A stretch of 28,037 bases of DNA from Bacillota bacterium (GCA_023409435.1 JAEYHP010000153.1:1-28037); one strand, 5' to 3'; counted from the first letter of the stretch, positions 6,106 through 15,111 are shown. Numbers and translations: made by a program. The notes: generated by a model from the sequence alone, not told the origin.

Positions 6106-6993
6106 ATGGGGGTTACGGTTGGGATCGCGGGGCTTGGGTTGATCGGCGGCTCCGCCGCGAAGGCATTAAACGCATACGGGGATTGCCGGATATTCGGCAT
6201 GGACGCAAACGAGCAGACGCTTGATGCAGCGCTTTGTGACGGCGTACTCACAGGCGTATTAACAGAAACAACAATTCCCGGCTGCGATTGGATATTTGTG
6301 GCGCTTTACCCGGTGGATACTGTAAAATGGGTAGAGAGATATGCGAATTTTATCAGCCGCGAAACGGTAGTCATCGATCTGTGCGGCGTCAAGCGCAATG
6401 TGTGCGCGGGGATCTCCCCGCTCGCAAAAGCGCACGGGTTTACCTACATCGGCGGGCACCCCATGGCGGGCGTGGCGCGGTTTGGATATTTTAACGCGGA
6501 TCGTGACCTGTTCCGCGGCGCGTCCATGCTATTAACGCCGGAAGAAGCGCCGGATGCGCCGCTGAAAGCAAGGCTTGTGGAATTGTTCCGTACCATGGGC
6601 TTCGGGTTTTTAAAGTGGACGCAGCCGGACGAGCACGACCATATGATCGCCTATACGTCCCAGCTGGCGCATGTGCTCTCAAGCGCCTATGCGCAAAGCC
6701 CTTCCTCCGCCCGGCACATCGGGTTCTCCGCGGGGAGTCTCCGGGATATGACGCGGGTCGCCACCCTGAAAGTGGACATGTGGGCGGAGCTGTTTTTAGA
6801 GAACCGCGAATACCTGGCCGAGGAAGTGGACGCGCTGTGCGCAAGGCTGCATAGCTATGCGAAGGCGCTGCGTGAAAACGATATGGAAGCCGTATCCCGC
6901 CTGCTGCAGCATGGCTGCGACGCGAAGCGGTATATGGAAGAAGAGGAGGCGCGTTATGCGGACGGTTCCCATCCGGACATCCAGATTCTATGA
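6106..6993 (+). CDS. tyrA: Prephenate dehydrogenase
   Basis: A 295-residue NAD(P)-dependent enzyme that oxidatively decarboxylates prephenate to 4-hydroxyphenylpyruvate for tyrosine. The Rossmann domain begins GIAGLGLIGGS (7-17). The catalytic His is in GGHPMAG, followed by an alpha-helical dimerisation half with HDHMIAYTSQLAHVLS. No C-terminal ACT domain is present, so feedback control by Tyr through ACT is not expected. Arogenate use cannot be excluded from the sequence. The ATG at 6106 sits three bases after the aroF stop and has only a weak Shine-Dalgarno (AAAGG) inside aroF, suggesting coupling. The 3' end overlaps aroB by 38 bases. Confidence 0.93.
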   Translation: MGVTVGIAGLGLIGGSAAKALNAYGDCRIFGMDANEQTLDAALCDGVLTGVLTETTIPGCDWIFVALYPVDTVKWVERYANFISRETVVIDLCGVKRNVCAGISPLAKAHGFTYIGGHPMAGVARFGYFNADRDLFRGASMLLTPEEAPDAPLKARLVELFRTMGFGFLKWTQPDEHDHMIAYTSQLAHVLSSAYAQSPSSARHIGFSAGSLRDMTRVATLKVDMWAELFLENREYLAEEVDALCARLHSYAKALRENDMEAVSRLLQHGCDAKRYMEEEEARYADGSHPDIQIL

Positions 6994-8029
6994 CGTGCTG
7001 ATTGGCGGCGGGTTGTTAAAGGACGCGGGCCGCCTGCTCCTGACCGTACAAAAAAAATGTACGGTGGTGCTGGTATCCGACTCCAATGTGGACAGGCTCT
7101 ATGGCGATACCGCCGCAACTTCCTTATCCGAGGCCGGATACGCGGTGGAGCGCTTTACATTCCCCGCCGGGGAGGCGAGCAAAAATATCACAACGCTTTC
7201 GAGCCTGCTGGAATTCATGGGCGAAAGGCGGATTACGAGGACGGATTGTATCGCGGCCCTAGGCGGCGGCGTTACGGGCGACATGGCGGGCTTTGCGGCA
7301 GCCGTGTACCTGCGGGGCATCCGCTATGTGCAGCTGCCTACGACTTTGCTATCCGCCGTAGATTCCTCCGTGGGCGGTAAGACGGCGATCGACCTTGCCG
7401 CAGGCAAAAACCTGGCGGGCGCGTTCCACCAGCCCTCTTTGGTGCTTTGCGATACGGATACCCTCAATACCCTGCCCGAAGAAGTATTCCGGGACGGCCT
7501 TTCGGAATGCATCAAGCATGGCGTTATCTGGGACGCGGAACTGTTCCATCGGTTTTCCGAGCCCCTAAACAATGAAACGTTAGAAGAGATGATCGCACGC
7601 TGCGTCGCCATAAAAGGCGAAGTCGTGCAGGAGGACGAGTTTGAAGTTGGCGTTCGCCGCTTGCTGAACTTCGGCCACACCGCGGGGCACGCGGTAGAAA
7701 AAGCAAGCGCGTTTACAATCCCCCACGGCCACGCCGTAGCCATCGGCATGGCGATGATTGCCCGCGCGGCGTATAAGCGCGGGCTGTGCCCGAAAGATTG
7801 CCGGGACGACATTGTTTCCATGCTTGAGCGCAACGCCCTCCCCACCCGCTCCCCCTACCCTGCGGATACGCTAACCGAGGCCGCGCTCGCGGACAAAAAG
7901 CGCAGGGGAAGCGATATCGCGCTCGTCGTGCCGCGGAAAATCGGCGCTTGCGAGGTAATCGAACTTCCGGTTTCGGAATTATTGTCCTTTCTAAATGACG
8001 GAATGGAGGACAACGTATGCAGGCAGTGA
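6956..8029 (+). CDS. aroB: 3-dehydroquinate synthase
   Basis: A 357-residue NAD- and metal-dependent enzyme that converts DAHP to 3-dehydroquinate, the second shikimate step. The frame extends further upstream, but the ATG at 6956 has GAGGAGG at the right distance and gives MRTVPIRTSRFYDVLIGGGL, a normal family start. Motifs are the nucleotide-binding GGGVTGDMAGFAA, PTTLLSAVDSSVGGKTAID, the substrate-binding region KNLAGAFHQP and the metal ligands in NFGHTAGHAVE and PHGHAVAIGM. The 38-base overlap with tyrA and 13-base overlap with aroA mark tight translational coupling. Confidence 0.95.
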   Translation: MRTVPIRTSRFYDVLIGGGLLKDAGRLLLTVQKKCTVVLVSDSNVDRLYGDTAATSLSEAGYAVERFTFPAGEASKNITTLSSLLEFMGERRITRTDCIAALGGGVTGDMAGFAAAVYLRGIRYVQLPTTLLSAVDSSVGGKTAIDLAAGKNLAGAFHQPSLVLCDTDTLNTLPEEVFRDGLSECIKHGVIWDAELFHRFSEPLNNETLEEMIARCVAIKGEVVQEDEFEVGVRRLLNFGHTAGHAVEKASAFTIPHGHAVAIGMAMIARAAYKRGLCPKDCRDDIVSMLERNALPTRSPYPADTLTEAALADKKRRGSDIALVVPRKIGACEVIELPVSELLSFLNDGMEDNVCRQ

Positions 8030-9276
8030 TACGGGGTTCGGTATTGGGCGGGCGGTTTTGCGCCATCCCGTCAAAATCCGACGCGCACAGGCTGCTTATC
8101 GCCGCATCCCTTGCGGCTAATCCGACGCAGGTGCTGCTCTCCAGCCGCTCTGCGGATATCGACGCTACCGTCTCCTGCCTGCGCGCGCTCAATACCACGA
8201 TACTTGAAACCCCGGACGGCCTAAATATATTCCCGCAGCAAAGCGGAAAGTACCCACCCACCCTTGATTGCGGGGAAAGCGGGACGACGCTGCGGCTTTT
8301 GATTCCTGTGGCCGCGGCGCGCTACGATACCGTATCTATGACCGGGCGCGGGCGGCTGCCCGAACGGCCCGTGGAGGATCTTTTGCGTTGCCTGCGGATC
8401 AACGGCACGGTAGCCGACAGTGCGCACCTGCCGCTGACGTTAAGCGGGCGGCTGCACGCGGGCGTGTTTGAAATAGACGGCAACGTCAGCTCTCAGTACA
8501 TCTCCGGCCTGCTTTTCGCGCTGCCGCTGCTGTCCGGGGACAGCGAGATCAGGCTTCTAAGCCCGCTCGAATCCTCCGGCTATGTGGACTTAACGCGGGC
8601 GACGCTTGCAAAATTCCATGTTCAGATCCATCCGCAGCCCTACGGATTTTTTGTGCCCGGCGGGCAGACCTACCGCTCGCCCGGTTCCGCCGCCGTGGAA
8701 GGGGATTGGTCCAACGTGGCGTTCTTCTTAGCGGCGGGGGCGTTGCATGCACCCGTATCCTGTACCGGGCTTTCCGTCACCACCCACCAGCCCGATTTTG
8801 CCATATTGGAGCTGCTGCAGCGTTTTGGAGCGAACGTGGAGGTTCTTGACGACACCGTACTCATTTCCCCGGGAGAGCTTCGGGGAATCACCGCGGACGT
8901 TTCCCAGAAACCCGATCTTGTGCCCATACTCGCGGTGCTGGGCGCGTGCGCCAGAGGGCAGACACAGCTGATGAACGCAAAGCGCCTGCGCCTGAAGGAA
9001 AGCGACCGCCTTGCCGCCACCACGCAGATGCTGCGCGCGATGGGCGTCCGCATAAAAGAGCTTGAGGACGCGCTGATCATCACCGGGGACCCGGACAAGC
9101 TGAGGGGCGCCAGCGTGGACTGCTGCAAAGACCACCGCATCGCCATGGCCGCGGCAATCGCCGCGAGCAGGGCGGAGGGGGAAACCACGCTATATGGCGC
9201 GGAGTGCGTGCAAAAATCGTACCCTTCGTTCTTTGACGAATTTGCCACTTTGGGAGGGAACGTCCATGTCGTCTAG
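8017..9276 (+). CDS. aroA: 5-enolpyruvylshikimate-3-phosphate synthase
   Basis: A 419-residue enzyme that transfers the enolpyruvyl group of PEP to shikimate-3-phosphate. Key motifs are the N-terminal PSKSDAHR (substrate-binding Lys and Ser), DCGESGTTLRLL (the region whose variants govern glyphosate tolerance), the signature RLKESDRLAA and the C-terminal KDHRIAMAAA. The LDCGESGTT form differs from the GNAGT form of class I enzymes and is more like class II or a related clostridial group. This is inference. GGAGG precedes the ATG, which lies inside the aroB end (13-base overlap). The stop overlaps aroC by 11 bases. Confidence 0.95.
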   Translation: MQAVIRGSVLGGRFCAIPSKSDAHRLLIAASLAANPTQVLLSSRSADIDATVSCLRALNTTILETPDGLNIFPQQSGKYPPTLDCGESGTTLRLLIPVAAARYDTVSMTGRGRLPERPVEDLLRCLRINGTVADSAHLPLTLSGRLHAGVFEIDGNVSSQYISGLLFALPLLSGDSEIRLLSPLESSGYVDLTRATLAKFHVQIHPQPYGFFVPGGQTYRSPGSAAVEGDWSNVAFFLAAGALHAPVSCTGLSVTTHQPDFAILELLQRFGANVEVLDDTVLISPGELRGITADVSQKPDLVPILAVLGACARGQTQLMNAKRLRLKESDRLAATTQMLRAMGVRIKELEDALIITGDPDKLRGASVDCCKDHRIAMAAAIAASRAEGETTLYGAECVQKSYPSFFDEFATLGGNVHVV

Positions 9277-10342
9277 TTTCGGGGAGCGCGTGCGCTATAG
9301 CATATTCGGCCAATCCCACGGCGAAGCGATCGGCGTCATCATAGACGGCCTGCCCGCGGGCGAAGCGATCGATATGGAGGAGCTTCGGGCTTTCTTGCAG
9401 CGGCGTGCGCCGGGAAACGCGGTCTACGCCACCAAGCGGAAGGAAGCGGACGAACCGGACTTCCTTTCAGGACTTGTAGAAGGCTACACCTGCGGCGCGC
9501 CCGTATGCGCCATGATACGAAATACCAACGCGCATTCAAACGACTATCAAAACTTAAAAAGGGTTCCCCGCCCCGGCCACGCGGATTTTTCCGCCATGAT
9601 GCGGGACGGGGAGCACCTAGACCTGCGCGGCGGCGGACATTTTTCCGGCCGCCTGACCGCCCCGCTGTGCGTGGCGGGCGGTATCGCAAAGCAGATCCTC
9701 GCCCGGAAGGGCATTGCGATAGGCGCGCATATCGCTTCTATCGGGGGCATTGCGGACAAGCCCTATGATCCCGTCGCCGTTGCAAAAAAAGAGCTGCTCC
9801 ATACAAACACGGTAGCGTTCCCCGTACTTGACCGGGAAGCGGGTGCGCGCATGCAGGAAGCGATTGCAGAAGCGGCAAAAGGCGGGGACTCCGTAGGCGG
9901 CGTGGTGGAATGCTGCGCCATTGGCTTAGAGCCAGGGAACCTGGGGCGCGGCATGTTCGGTGGGATAGAGAGCAGGCTTGCGCCCGTGCTTTTCGGCATA
10001 CCCGCCGTAAAGGGCGTGGAGTTCGGGCTGGGGTTTGCGGCCGCGGCGCTGAAGGGGTCTGAGAACAACGACCCGTTTGGCGTAATGGACGGGCGTGTCT
10101 TGCCCCTCTCCAACAACCACGGCGGCGTGCTCGGCGGTATCTCCTCCGGCCTGCCGCTTTTGTTCCGCGTGGCGTTCAAACCCACCCCCTCCATTTCAAA
10201 GCCGCAGCAAAGCGCAAACATTCAGACTCTTGAGTTGGAAACGCTTATCATCCATGGCCGGCACGACCCCTGCATCGTCCCCCGCGCCGTGCCGGTGGTG
10301 GAAGCCGCCGTCGCATGCGTACTGCTTGATATCATACTTTAG
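9266..10342 (+). CDS. aroC: Chorismate synthase
   Basis: A 358-residue FMN-dependent enzyme that eliminates phosphate from EPSP to give chorismate. The frame extends upstream, but the ATG at 9266 has GGGAGGG before it and gives SFGERVRYSIFGQSHGEAIG, the usual family start. Other signatures are RRAPGN, RPGHADFSAMM, the FMN-site phrase LDLRGGGHFSGRLTAPL, GDSVGGVVECCA, SNNHGGVLGGISSG and RHDPCIVPRAVPVVEA. It contains no flavin reductase domain, so it is expected to be monofunctional and to need reduced FMN from elsewhere. It overlaps aroA by 11 bases. Confidence 0.95.
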   Translation: MSSSFGERVRYSIFGQSHGEAIGVIIDGLPAGEAIDMEELRAFLQRRAPGNAVYATKRKEADEPDFLSGLVEGYTCGAPVCAMIRNTNAHSNDYQNLKRVPRPGHADFSAMMRDGEHLDLRGGGHFSGRLTAPLCVAGGIAKQILARKGIAIGAHIASIGGIADKPYDPVAVAKKELLHTNTVAFPVLDREAGARMQEAIAEAAKGGDSVGGVVECCAIGLEPGNLGRGMFGGIESRLAPVLFGIPAVKGVEFGLGFAAAALKGSENNDPFGVMDGRVLPLSNNHGGVLGGISSGLPLLFRVAFKPTPSISKPQQSANIQTLELETLIIHGRHDPCIVPRAVPVVEAAVACVLLDIIL

Positions 10343-10368
10343 ACTTTTCATATAAAGGAGCTTATACC

Positions 10369-11511
10369 ATGGATCTTCAGCAAATCAGGGACCGGATCGA
10401 CGAGGTGGACAACGGGCTGATCGCGCTGTTCCGCGAGCGCATGGAGCTTTCCCGCGAGGTAGCGCTTTACAAGGAACAGAACGACATGCCCATACTCAAC
10501 AAAGCGCGCGAGCGTGAGGTGCTGCTGCGCGTTTCCCGCCTGGCGGGGGAAGAAATGGGCGCCTATGCAAGGATGCTGTTCTCAAGCCTGTTTGAAATGA
10601 GCCGCTCCTACCAGCAGCGGCTGATGACCAAGACCGGCGCGCTGACGGAGCTGTTGCACGCCGCGCAGATGCCGGTGGACGCCACGTTCCCGGCGGCCGC
10701 CGTGGTGGCCTGCCAGGGCGTTGAGGGCGCATATTCCCAGCTTGCGTGCGACAAACTGTTTGCCGCCTCGGACATCATGTATTTCCGCACATTCGAAGCC
10801 GTATTTCAGGCGGTAGAGAGCGGGCTGTGCGAATACGGCGTGCTGCCCATTGAAAACAGTTCCTCAGGTTCCGTCAACGGCGTATACGATCTGCTGCACA
10901 AATTCGAGTTCTCCATTGTGCGCAGCGTCCGGCTGCATGTGAACCACTTTTTAATGGCGAAGCCCGGCGTCAAGCTTGCGGATATCAAAGAAATCTGCTC
11001 GCACGAGTACGCGTTGGACCAATGCAGCAACCTGTTTGACCAATTCCCGGGCGTAAAGGTCACGGCAGTCAAGAACACCGCCATCGCCGCGCAAACGGTG
11101 GCGCAATCCGACCGGTCGGATCTTGCATGTATTTCCTCGCACGACTGTGCAAAACTCTATAATCTTTCGATATTAAAAGAAGGGGTTCAGAACAACGCCA
11201 ACAACTATACGCGCTTTATCTGCATCAAGCGGGGCCCGGCCATTTACCCGGGCGCGAACAAGATCAGCCTGATGCTCTCCGTCCCCCACAAGCCCGGCTC
11301 GCTGTACAGCATGATCTCCAAATTCTCCGTGCTGGGCTTGAACCTCACCAAGCTCGAAAGCCGCCCCATCTGGAGCAGCGCGTTTGAGTTCCTGTTTTAT
11401 CTGGATCTGGAGGCATCCGTATGGTCGCCTGCCGTTATGGAACTGTTGGAGGAATTGTCCCAAACCAACCCCCATTTTGCCTTTTTAGGCAGCTACAGCG
11501 AGATGTATTGA
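10369..11511 (+). CDS. pheA: Bifunctional chorismate mutase / prephenate dehydratase (P-protein)
   Basis: A 380-residue enzyme that turns chorismate into prephenate and then phenylpyruvate. Residues 1-88 are an AroQ-class chorismate mutase (IRDRIDEVDNGLIALFRERM, with Lys35 and Arg49-type substrate contacts). Residues about 111-290 are the dehydratase, with ACQGVEGAYSQ and the catalytic TRF at 281-283. A C-terminal ACT domain (about 298-375) carries the Phe-binding motifs KPGSL (308-312) and ESRP (330-333). Feedback inhibition by phenylalanine is therefore expected. AAAGGAG lies upstream of the ATG. It supplies the mutase activity that tyrA lacks, so one mutase feeds both the Phe and Tyr branches. 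Confidence 0.95.
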   Translation: MDLQQIRDRIDEVDNGLIALFRERMELSREVALYKEQNDMPILNKAREREVLLRVSRLAGEEMGAYARMLFSSLFEMSRSYQQRLMTKTGALTELLHAAQMPVDATFPAAAVVACQGVEGAYSQLACDKLFAASDIMYFRTFEAVFQAVESGLCEYGVLPIENSSSGSVNGVYDLLHKFEFSIVRSVRLHVNHFLMAKPGVKLADIKEICSHEYALDQCSNLFDQFPGVKVTAVKNTAIAAQTVAQSDRSDLACISSHDCAKLYNLSILKEGVQNNANNYTRFICIKRGPAIYPGANKISLMLSVPHKPGSLYSMISKFSVLGLNLTKLESRPIWSSAFEFLFYLDLEASVWSPAVMELLEELSQTNPHFAFLGSYSEMY

Positions 11512-11512
11512 T

Positions 11513-12742
11513 ATGAAATATGGCCTTATCGGCGGAAGGCTTGCGCACAGCCATTCCCCAACCATCCACAAGATGCTCGCGGATTATGAATACGCGCTCT
11601 ATCCTCTTACGCCTGACGAACTGCAGGGTTTTTTACTCGGCCCGGATATCGGCGGCCTGAATGTGACGATCCCCTACAAGGTGGAGGTCATGAAATACTG
11701 CGGGGCATTTACCGGAGAAGCGCAGCGCATCGGTAGTGTGAACACCCTGATCTATGACAGGACCCGCCGCCGCATCATCGGCCATAACACGGATTATAAC
11801 GGATTTTTGTACCTGGTAGAGCGGGCAGGCCTGACATTGCAGGATCAGAAGGTCGTCATACTCGGTTCCGGCGGCACCTCCCGCACGGTATACGTGGCGG
11901 CGCAGGACGCAGGGGCGCGAGAGATCGTTACCGTATCCCGGCAAGGCGGAAACAATTACCAGAACCTGTTCCTGCATTCCGATGCGGATATTTTGGTGAA
12001 CACAACCCCTGTGGGCATGTATCCGGAGCCGCATGGATGCCCGGTCAACCTTGACCTGTTCCCCAGCCTAAGCGGAGTGCTGGACGTCGTCTACAACCCG
12101 TTGCGCACGCGGCTGGTGCTGCAGGCGCAGGATCGCGATATCGAGGCCGAAGGCGGGCTTGCCATGCTGGTGGCGCAGGCACACGCGGCCGCGGAGATGT
12201 TTTCAGCCAAGCGCATCCCGCAGGAGCGTATCGAGGAAATTATTGAAACGCTGACAATAGACCTTTCCAACATCGTTCTTATCGGCATGCCCGGCGCGGG
12301 GAAAACCGAAATCGGCAAAAAACTTTCTGAGCGTACCGGGCGCACGTTTGTTGACACCGACGCGCTTATTGAACGTGAGGCGGGCATGTCCATACCGGGG
12401 ATATTCGACCTGGAAGGCGAAGCAGGCTTCCGCGCGCGGGAGGAGGCAACCATTGCCGAAGCCGCATGCGAAAACGGCTGTGTGATTGCCACAGGCGGCG
12501 GTGCGCCCATGTTTGAAGAAAACAGGACTTTGCTAAGACAGAACGGCCGTATCTTCCATATTGAGCGGGATTTAAAGGCGCTTCCGACCAAGGGCAGGCC
12601 GCTTTCCAAAAACCTTGCCACCATGTATGAAAAACGCGCGCCGGTCTATCGCTCCTTTGCGGAAAAGACGATCCGGAACGCGGGTACGGTGGACGACGCT
12701 GTAGCCGCGATACTGCGGGCGTTTGAAAGAGGACGCATGTAG
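11513..12742 (+). CDS. aroEK: Fused shikimate dehydrogenase-shikimate kinase
   Basis: One uninterrupted 409-residue frame joins two enzymes. Residues 1-248 are shikimate dehydrogenase: shikimate-binding SHSPT (13-17), catalytic Lys56 in NVTIPYK, catalytic Asp94 in HNTDYNGF, NADP loop GSGGTSRT (119-126) and NTTPVGMYP. Residues 249-409 are shikimate kinase: Walker A GMPGAGKT (258-265, with Thr in place of the usual Ser), DTDALIE (281-287), FRARE, the ATGGGAP loop and the lid residues GRPLS and KRAPVYR. Both active sites look intact, so the protein should reduce 3-dehydroshikimate and then phosphorylate shikimate. There is almost no linker between the domains. It starts one base after the pheA stop. 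The fusion is read directly; channelling is speculation. Confidence 0.93.
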   Translation: MKYGLIGGRLAHSHSPTIHKMLADYEYALYPLTPDELQGFLLGPDIGGLNVTIPYKVEVMKYCGAFTGEAQRIGSVNTLIYDRTRRRIIGHNTDYNGFLYLVERAGLTLQDQKVVILGSGGTSRTVYVAAQDAGAREIVTVSRQGGNNYQNLFLHSDADILVNTTPVGMYPEPHGCPVNLDLFPSLSGVLDVVYNPLRTRLVLQAQDRDIEAEGGLAMLVAQAHAAAEMFSAKRIPQERIEEIIETLTIDLSNIVLIGMPGAGKTEIGKKLSERTGRTFVDTDALIEREAGMSIPGIFDLEGEAGFRAREEATIAEAACENGCVIATGGGAPMFEENRTLLRQNGRIFHIERDLKALPTKGRPLSKNLATMYEKRAPVYRSFAEKTIRNAGTVDDAVAAILRAFERGRM

Positions 12743-12852
12743 CCGCCCTTTCACAGGCATAGCGCCCCTGACGCGCAGGCGTACCGAGGCCGGAATAAAA
12801 CCCAATTTCCGGAATACGATGGTTCTACCTTGTCTGTTTGAGGAAAAAAACG

Positions 12853-14061
12853 ATGTTTCGGCCTAAAATAGAACTCGATCTGAACGCGCGGTTTTTTATT
12901 TTGCAGGCGGCGAGCGCCGCCATTTGCTGTGTTGGCGTCAGCTTTATTGCGCCTGTGCTGATGGGCTTTCAGTACGGCCCGCTGGAGATTGGCGTGGCAA
13001 TGACATTGGCCGCGCTTTCCAACATGTGCGCGAAACCCCTTTGGGGATACCTTCACGACAAATATTCCTGCTCCAGGCAGACGGTGCTCTCCGCGATATT
13101 CGCAGGCTGCCTGTTTTTTACGGTGCTTGTGCTTTCAAATGGGAACAGGCTGTTGACGCAGCTTTCCGTAATGGGCATCGCCATTACGATTTCCTCCATG
13201 GTCAGCTTTGTGGACTCCTGGGCCATGCGCCTTATCAGCGAAGGTTACAATCTCAACTATGGCGCCACACGCAGCGGCGGTTCGCTGATGTATGCCCTGA
13301 CCGCCGCGGGGTTCGGCGTGGTCATGAATACGTTCGGCGCAAAGCCCGGCATCCTAGTCCTCGCCCTGCTGTATGTCGTGCTGGTGTTGGCCGCTCGCAA
13401 TATTCCGAACCCGCAGCAACCGCTCAAGGGTGCGCCGAATAAGACCCTCAAAGAAGGCATCCGCTATCTCTTGCGCAACCGCCCGTATGTGGCGCTGGTA
13501 CTGACGTATTTTGTGGGCACTATCTGCATCTGCGCTTCAGACGGGTTCCTCTCCCTGCGTATCGCGGAATTGGGCGGCTCCGACGCGCACATCGGCATAG
13601 GCATGTTTGTGCAGGCGATGTCGGAGATCCCCATGATGCTGCTATATCAGCGCATAAAAGCCCGCTGGAAGGTTGTCCCGGGCGCCATCGTAGCTGTTTC
13701 ATTCGTGTTCTACTTCGTCAAGTGCGTATTGCTGGGGCTTGCGCCAAGCGTAGAGACCGTCATTTTGATTACCCTGCTCAACGGCCTTTCCTTTGCGCTG
13801 TTTGTCATGTCAATTGTGGACTATGTCCTTGTCTATGTGGACGCAAGTTATCTTTCCACCGCCTATCTCATATTCAGCGCGCTCGGCTCGGGCCTGGGCG
13901 CGGCGCTTGGAAATTATATGGACGGCGCGATTGCCGAGACTTTAGGCGTAGGCAATATGATGCTGGCGGTGAGTGTAACCGCGCTGATTGCCGCCGCTAT
14001 TGTCGGTTTTTGGGGGAAACCCAAGGCCGCTGTGGCGGAAGCGGCGCTGCCTTCGGCTTAA
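12853..14061 (+). CDS. MFS transporter
   Basis: A 402-residue, twelve-span major facilitator protein. An in-frame TTG lies at 12838, but the ATG at 12853 has GAGG nine bases upstream and is preferred. Hydrophobic spans alternate with short charged loops. The motif between spans 2 and 3 (KPLWGYLHDKYSCSRQTVL) matches the MFS G-x-x-x-D-K/R-x-x-R/K signature, and a central cytosolic loop (about 190-215) splits the two halves. It sits 110 bases after aroEK with no terminator between, so it may be co-transcribed and might move an aromatic compound. The substrate cannot be read from the sequence. The gap before it (12743-12852) contains only weak short inverted repeats. Confidence 0.85.
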   Translation: MFRPKIELDLNARFFILQAASAAICCVGVSFIAPVLMGFQYGPLEIGVAMTLAALSNMCAKPLWGYLHDKYSCSRQTVLSAIFAGCLFFTVLVLSNGNRLLTQLSVMGIAITISSMVSFVDSWAMRLISEGYNLNYGATRSGGSLMYALTAAGFGVVMNTFGAKPGILVLALLYVVLVLAARNIPNPQQPLKGAPNKTLKEGIRYLLRNRPYVALVLTYFVGTICICASDGFLSLRIAELGGSDAHIGIGMFVQAMSEIPMMLLYQRIKARWKVVPGAIVAVSFVFYFVKCVLLGLAPSVETVILITLLNGLSFALFVMSIVDYVLVYVDASYLSTAYLIFSALGSGLGAALGNYMDGAIAETLGVGNMMLAVSVTALIAAAIVGFWGKPKAAVAEAALPSA

Positions 14062-14093
14062 GTAAGGCAGCCATAAAAAGGCTCTAAGAATGT

Positions 14094-14138
14094 AAAAAGC
14101 GGGTTTCGATGCGAGGCATATCGAAAACCCGCTTTTTT
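14094..14138. terminator. Bidirectional terminator between MFS and the minus-strand hypothetical gene
   Basis: AAAAAGCGGGTTTCGAT (14094-14110) pairs with ATCGAAAACCCGCTTTTT (14120-14137) apart from one bulged base. It has T runs on both strands, serving two convergent genes. Confidence 0.88.
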
Positions 14139-14204
14139 AACGCTTAGAACTGCGAACGGCGCCCGAACTTATTATTGGCAAACTACGGACAGCCCACTGC
14201 CTTC

Positions 14205-14954
14205 TCATTCATATTTATCGTCAATGCTTCCATCGTCCGTTTCGGGCACAACTTCCCGTGTCTTGCTGTTGTCAGCCGCTTTCTCGGAAATATCGGCCAG
14301 CTTGTCCACTATTTTAGAAGCCAAACGCAGAGATTTTTGTTCCATATCCGCAAGTGCGGCCTCTTTATGTTCGACTTTCGCCTTTAAAGCCCCCTGTGAT
14401 AGGGCAGCATACGCTTTATCCAATGTTATCTCCGATTTCAGTATGCGGGAGTTGCCATCAACCCTTGCCTTTATAGAACTGACAGTTCTGGCTTGCTGTA
14501 AATCAGCGGACAGATTTGAGATGCCTGCAAAACGCTCGTTCTGTATTTTTTCCTCGGTCTTTGGTTTATTATCGTCCTTCGGCTTCATCTTTTTCGCTTG
14601 CTTTTCCGCTTGTTTTTCCATTTCCTTTGCCATCGTTTCAGCAATCTGCGTATCAATATTTCTGATTTGCTCCTCATAGGCTTCCAATTGGGGTTTTATA
14701 GAATCGAGTTCGCCGCCCTTTTCAAGCGTCTTGCCGATCAATAAATTTTTTTGCTCGGTAATATCCATCCTCTGTTTCATGAGGTTCTGTATAAGGCTTC
14801 TCAGCCTTCCCCGCGGAGAGATCGTGACGATATCACCCTCCATCTTCCCATGCTGCAAAGAATCGCTCTTCCCGTTTCGTATTGAGACGATTCTGTTCAC
14901 CCCATGGATATTCAGAAAATTGTTTTGGCCAATATTGCTAAAAGTAACTCTCAT
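14205..14954 (-). CDS. Hypothetical coiled-coil protein
   Basis: A 249-residue soluble protein without signal peptide or membrane span. It starts MRVTFSNIGQNNFLNIHGVN, then carries IVTISPRGRLRSLIQNLMKQ and a long charged, heptad-like region (about 60-125) ending in KEMEKQAEKQAKKMKPKDD. A second helical half follows, and the tail is acidic (ETDDGSIDDKYE). I do not recognise a named family, though similar short coiled-coil proteins of unknown role recur in Clostridia. AGAGGAG precedes the ATG. It is a single-gene unit with a terminator after it, and its base composition is visibly more AT-rich than the flanking operons, hinting at a different history. Its promoter region (14955-15060) contains the perfect dyad GGAAATATTTCC (15004-15015). 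Confidence 0.7.
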   Translation of the reverse strand: MRVTFSNIGQNNFLNIHGVNRIVSIRNGKSDSLQHGKMEGDIVTISPRGRLRSLIQNLMKQRMDITEQKNLLIGKTLEKGGELDSIKPQLEAYEEQIRNIDTQIAETMAKEMEKQAEKQAKKMKPKDDNKPKTEEKIQNERFAGISNLSADLQQARTVSSIKARVDGNSRILKSEITLDKAYAALSQGALKAKVEHKEAALADMEQKSLRLASKIVDKLADISEKAADNSKTREVVPETDDGSIDDKYE

Positions 14955-15087
14955 CTTTATGCTCCTCTGATTGCAACCAACATTCCCTTATCATAAGATA
15001 TCGGGAAATATTTCCATAATATTAGCCGTTGAACGCAAAATGAAGAGATATAATTTAACCCATCCGCAATTTGTTATGGATAATATG

Positions 15088-15111
15088 AGAGGAGGGTGTT
15101 GCCCCTCCTCT
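15088..15111 (-). terminator. Possible terminator of the met operon
   Basis: A 9-bp inverted repeat (15088-15096 with 15103-15111, AGAGGAGGG-type arms) begins nine bases after the metH stop on the minus strand. What follows is AT-rich (CATATTATCC) but not a T run, so termination may be weak or factor-dependent. Confidence 0.5.

Noticed and set aside
6857..6955. Upstream extension of aroB by 33 codons
   Set aside because: The extension lies within tyrA in another frame, has an unlikely composition and lacks a ribosome-binding site. The ATG at 6956 has a strong one.
12838..12852. TTG start for the MFS transporter, five codons upstream
   Set aside because: No ribosome-binding site precedes it, and the bases just after it (GAGG) serve as the site for the ATG at 12853.
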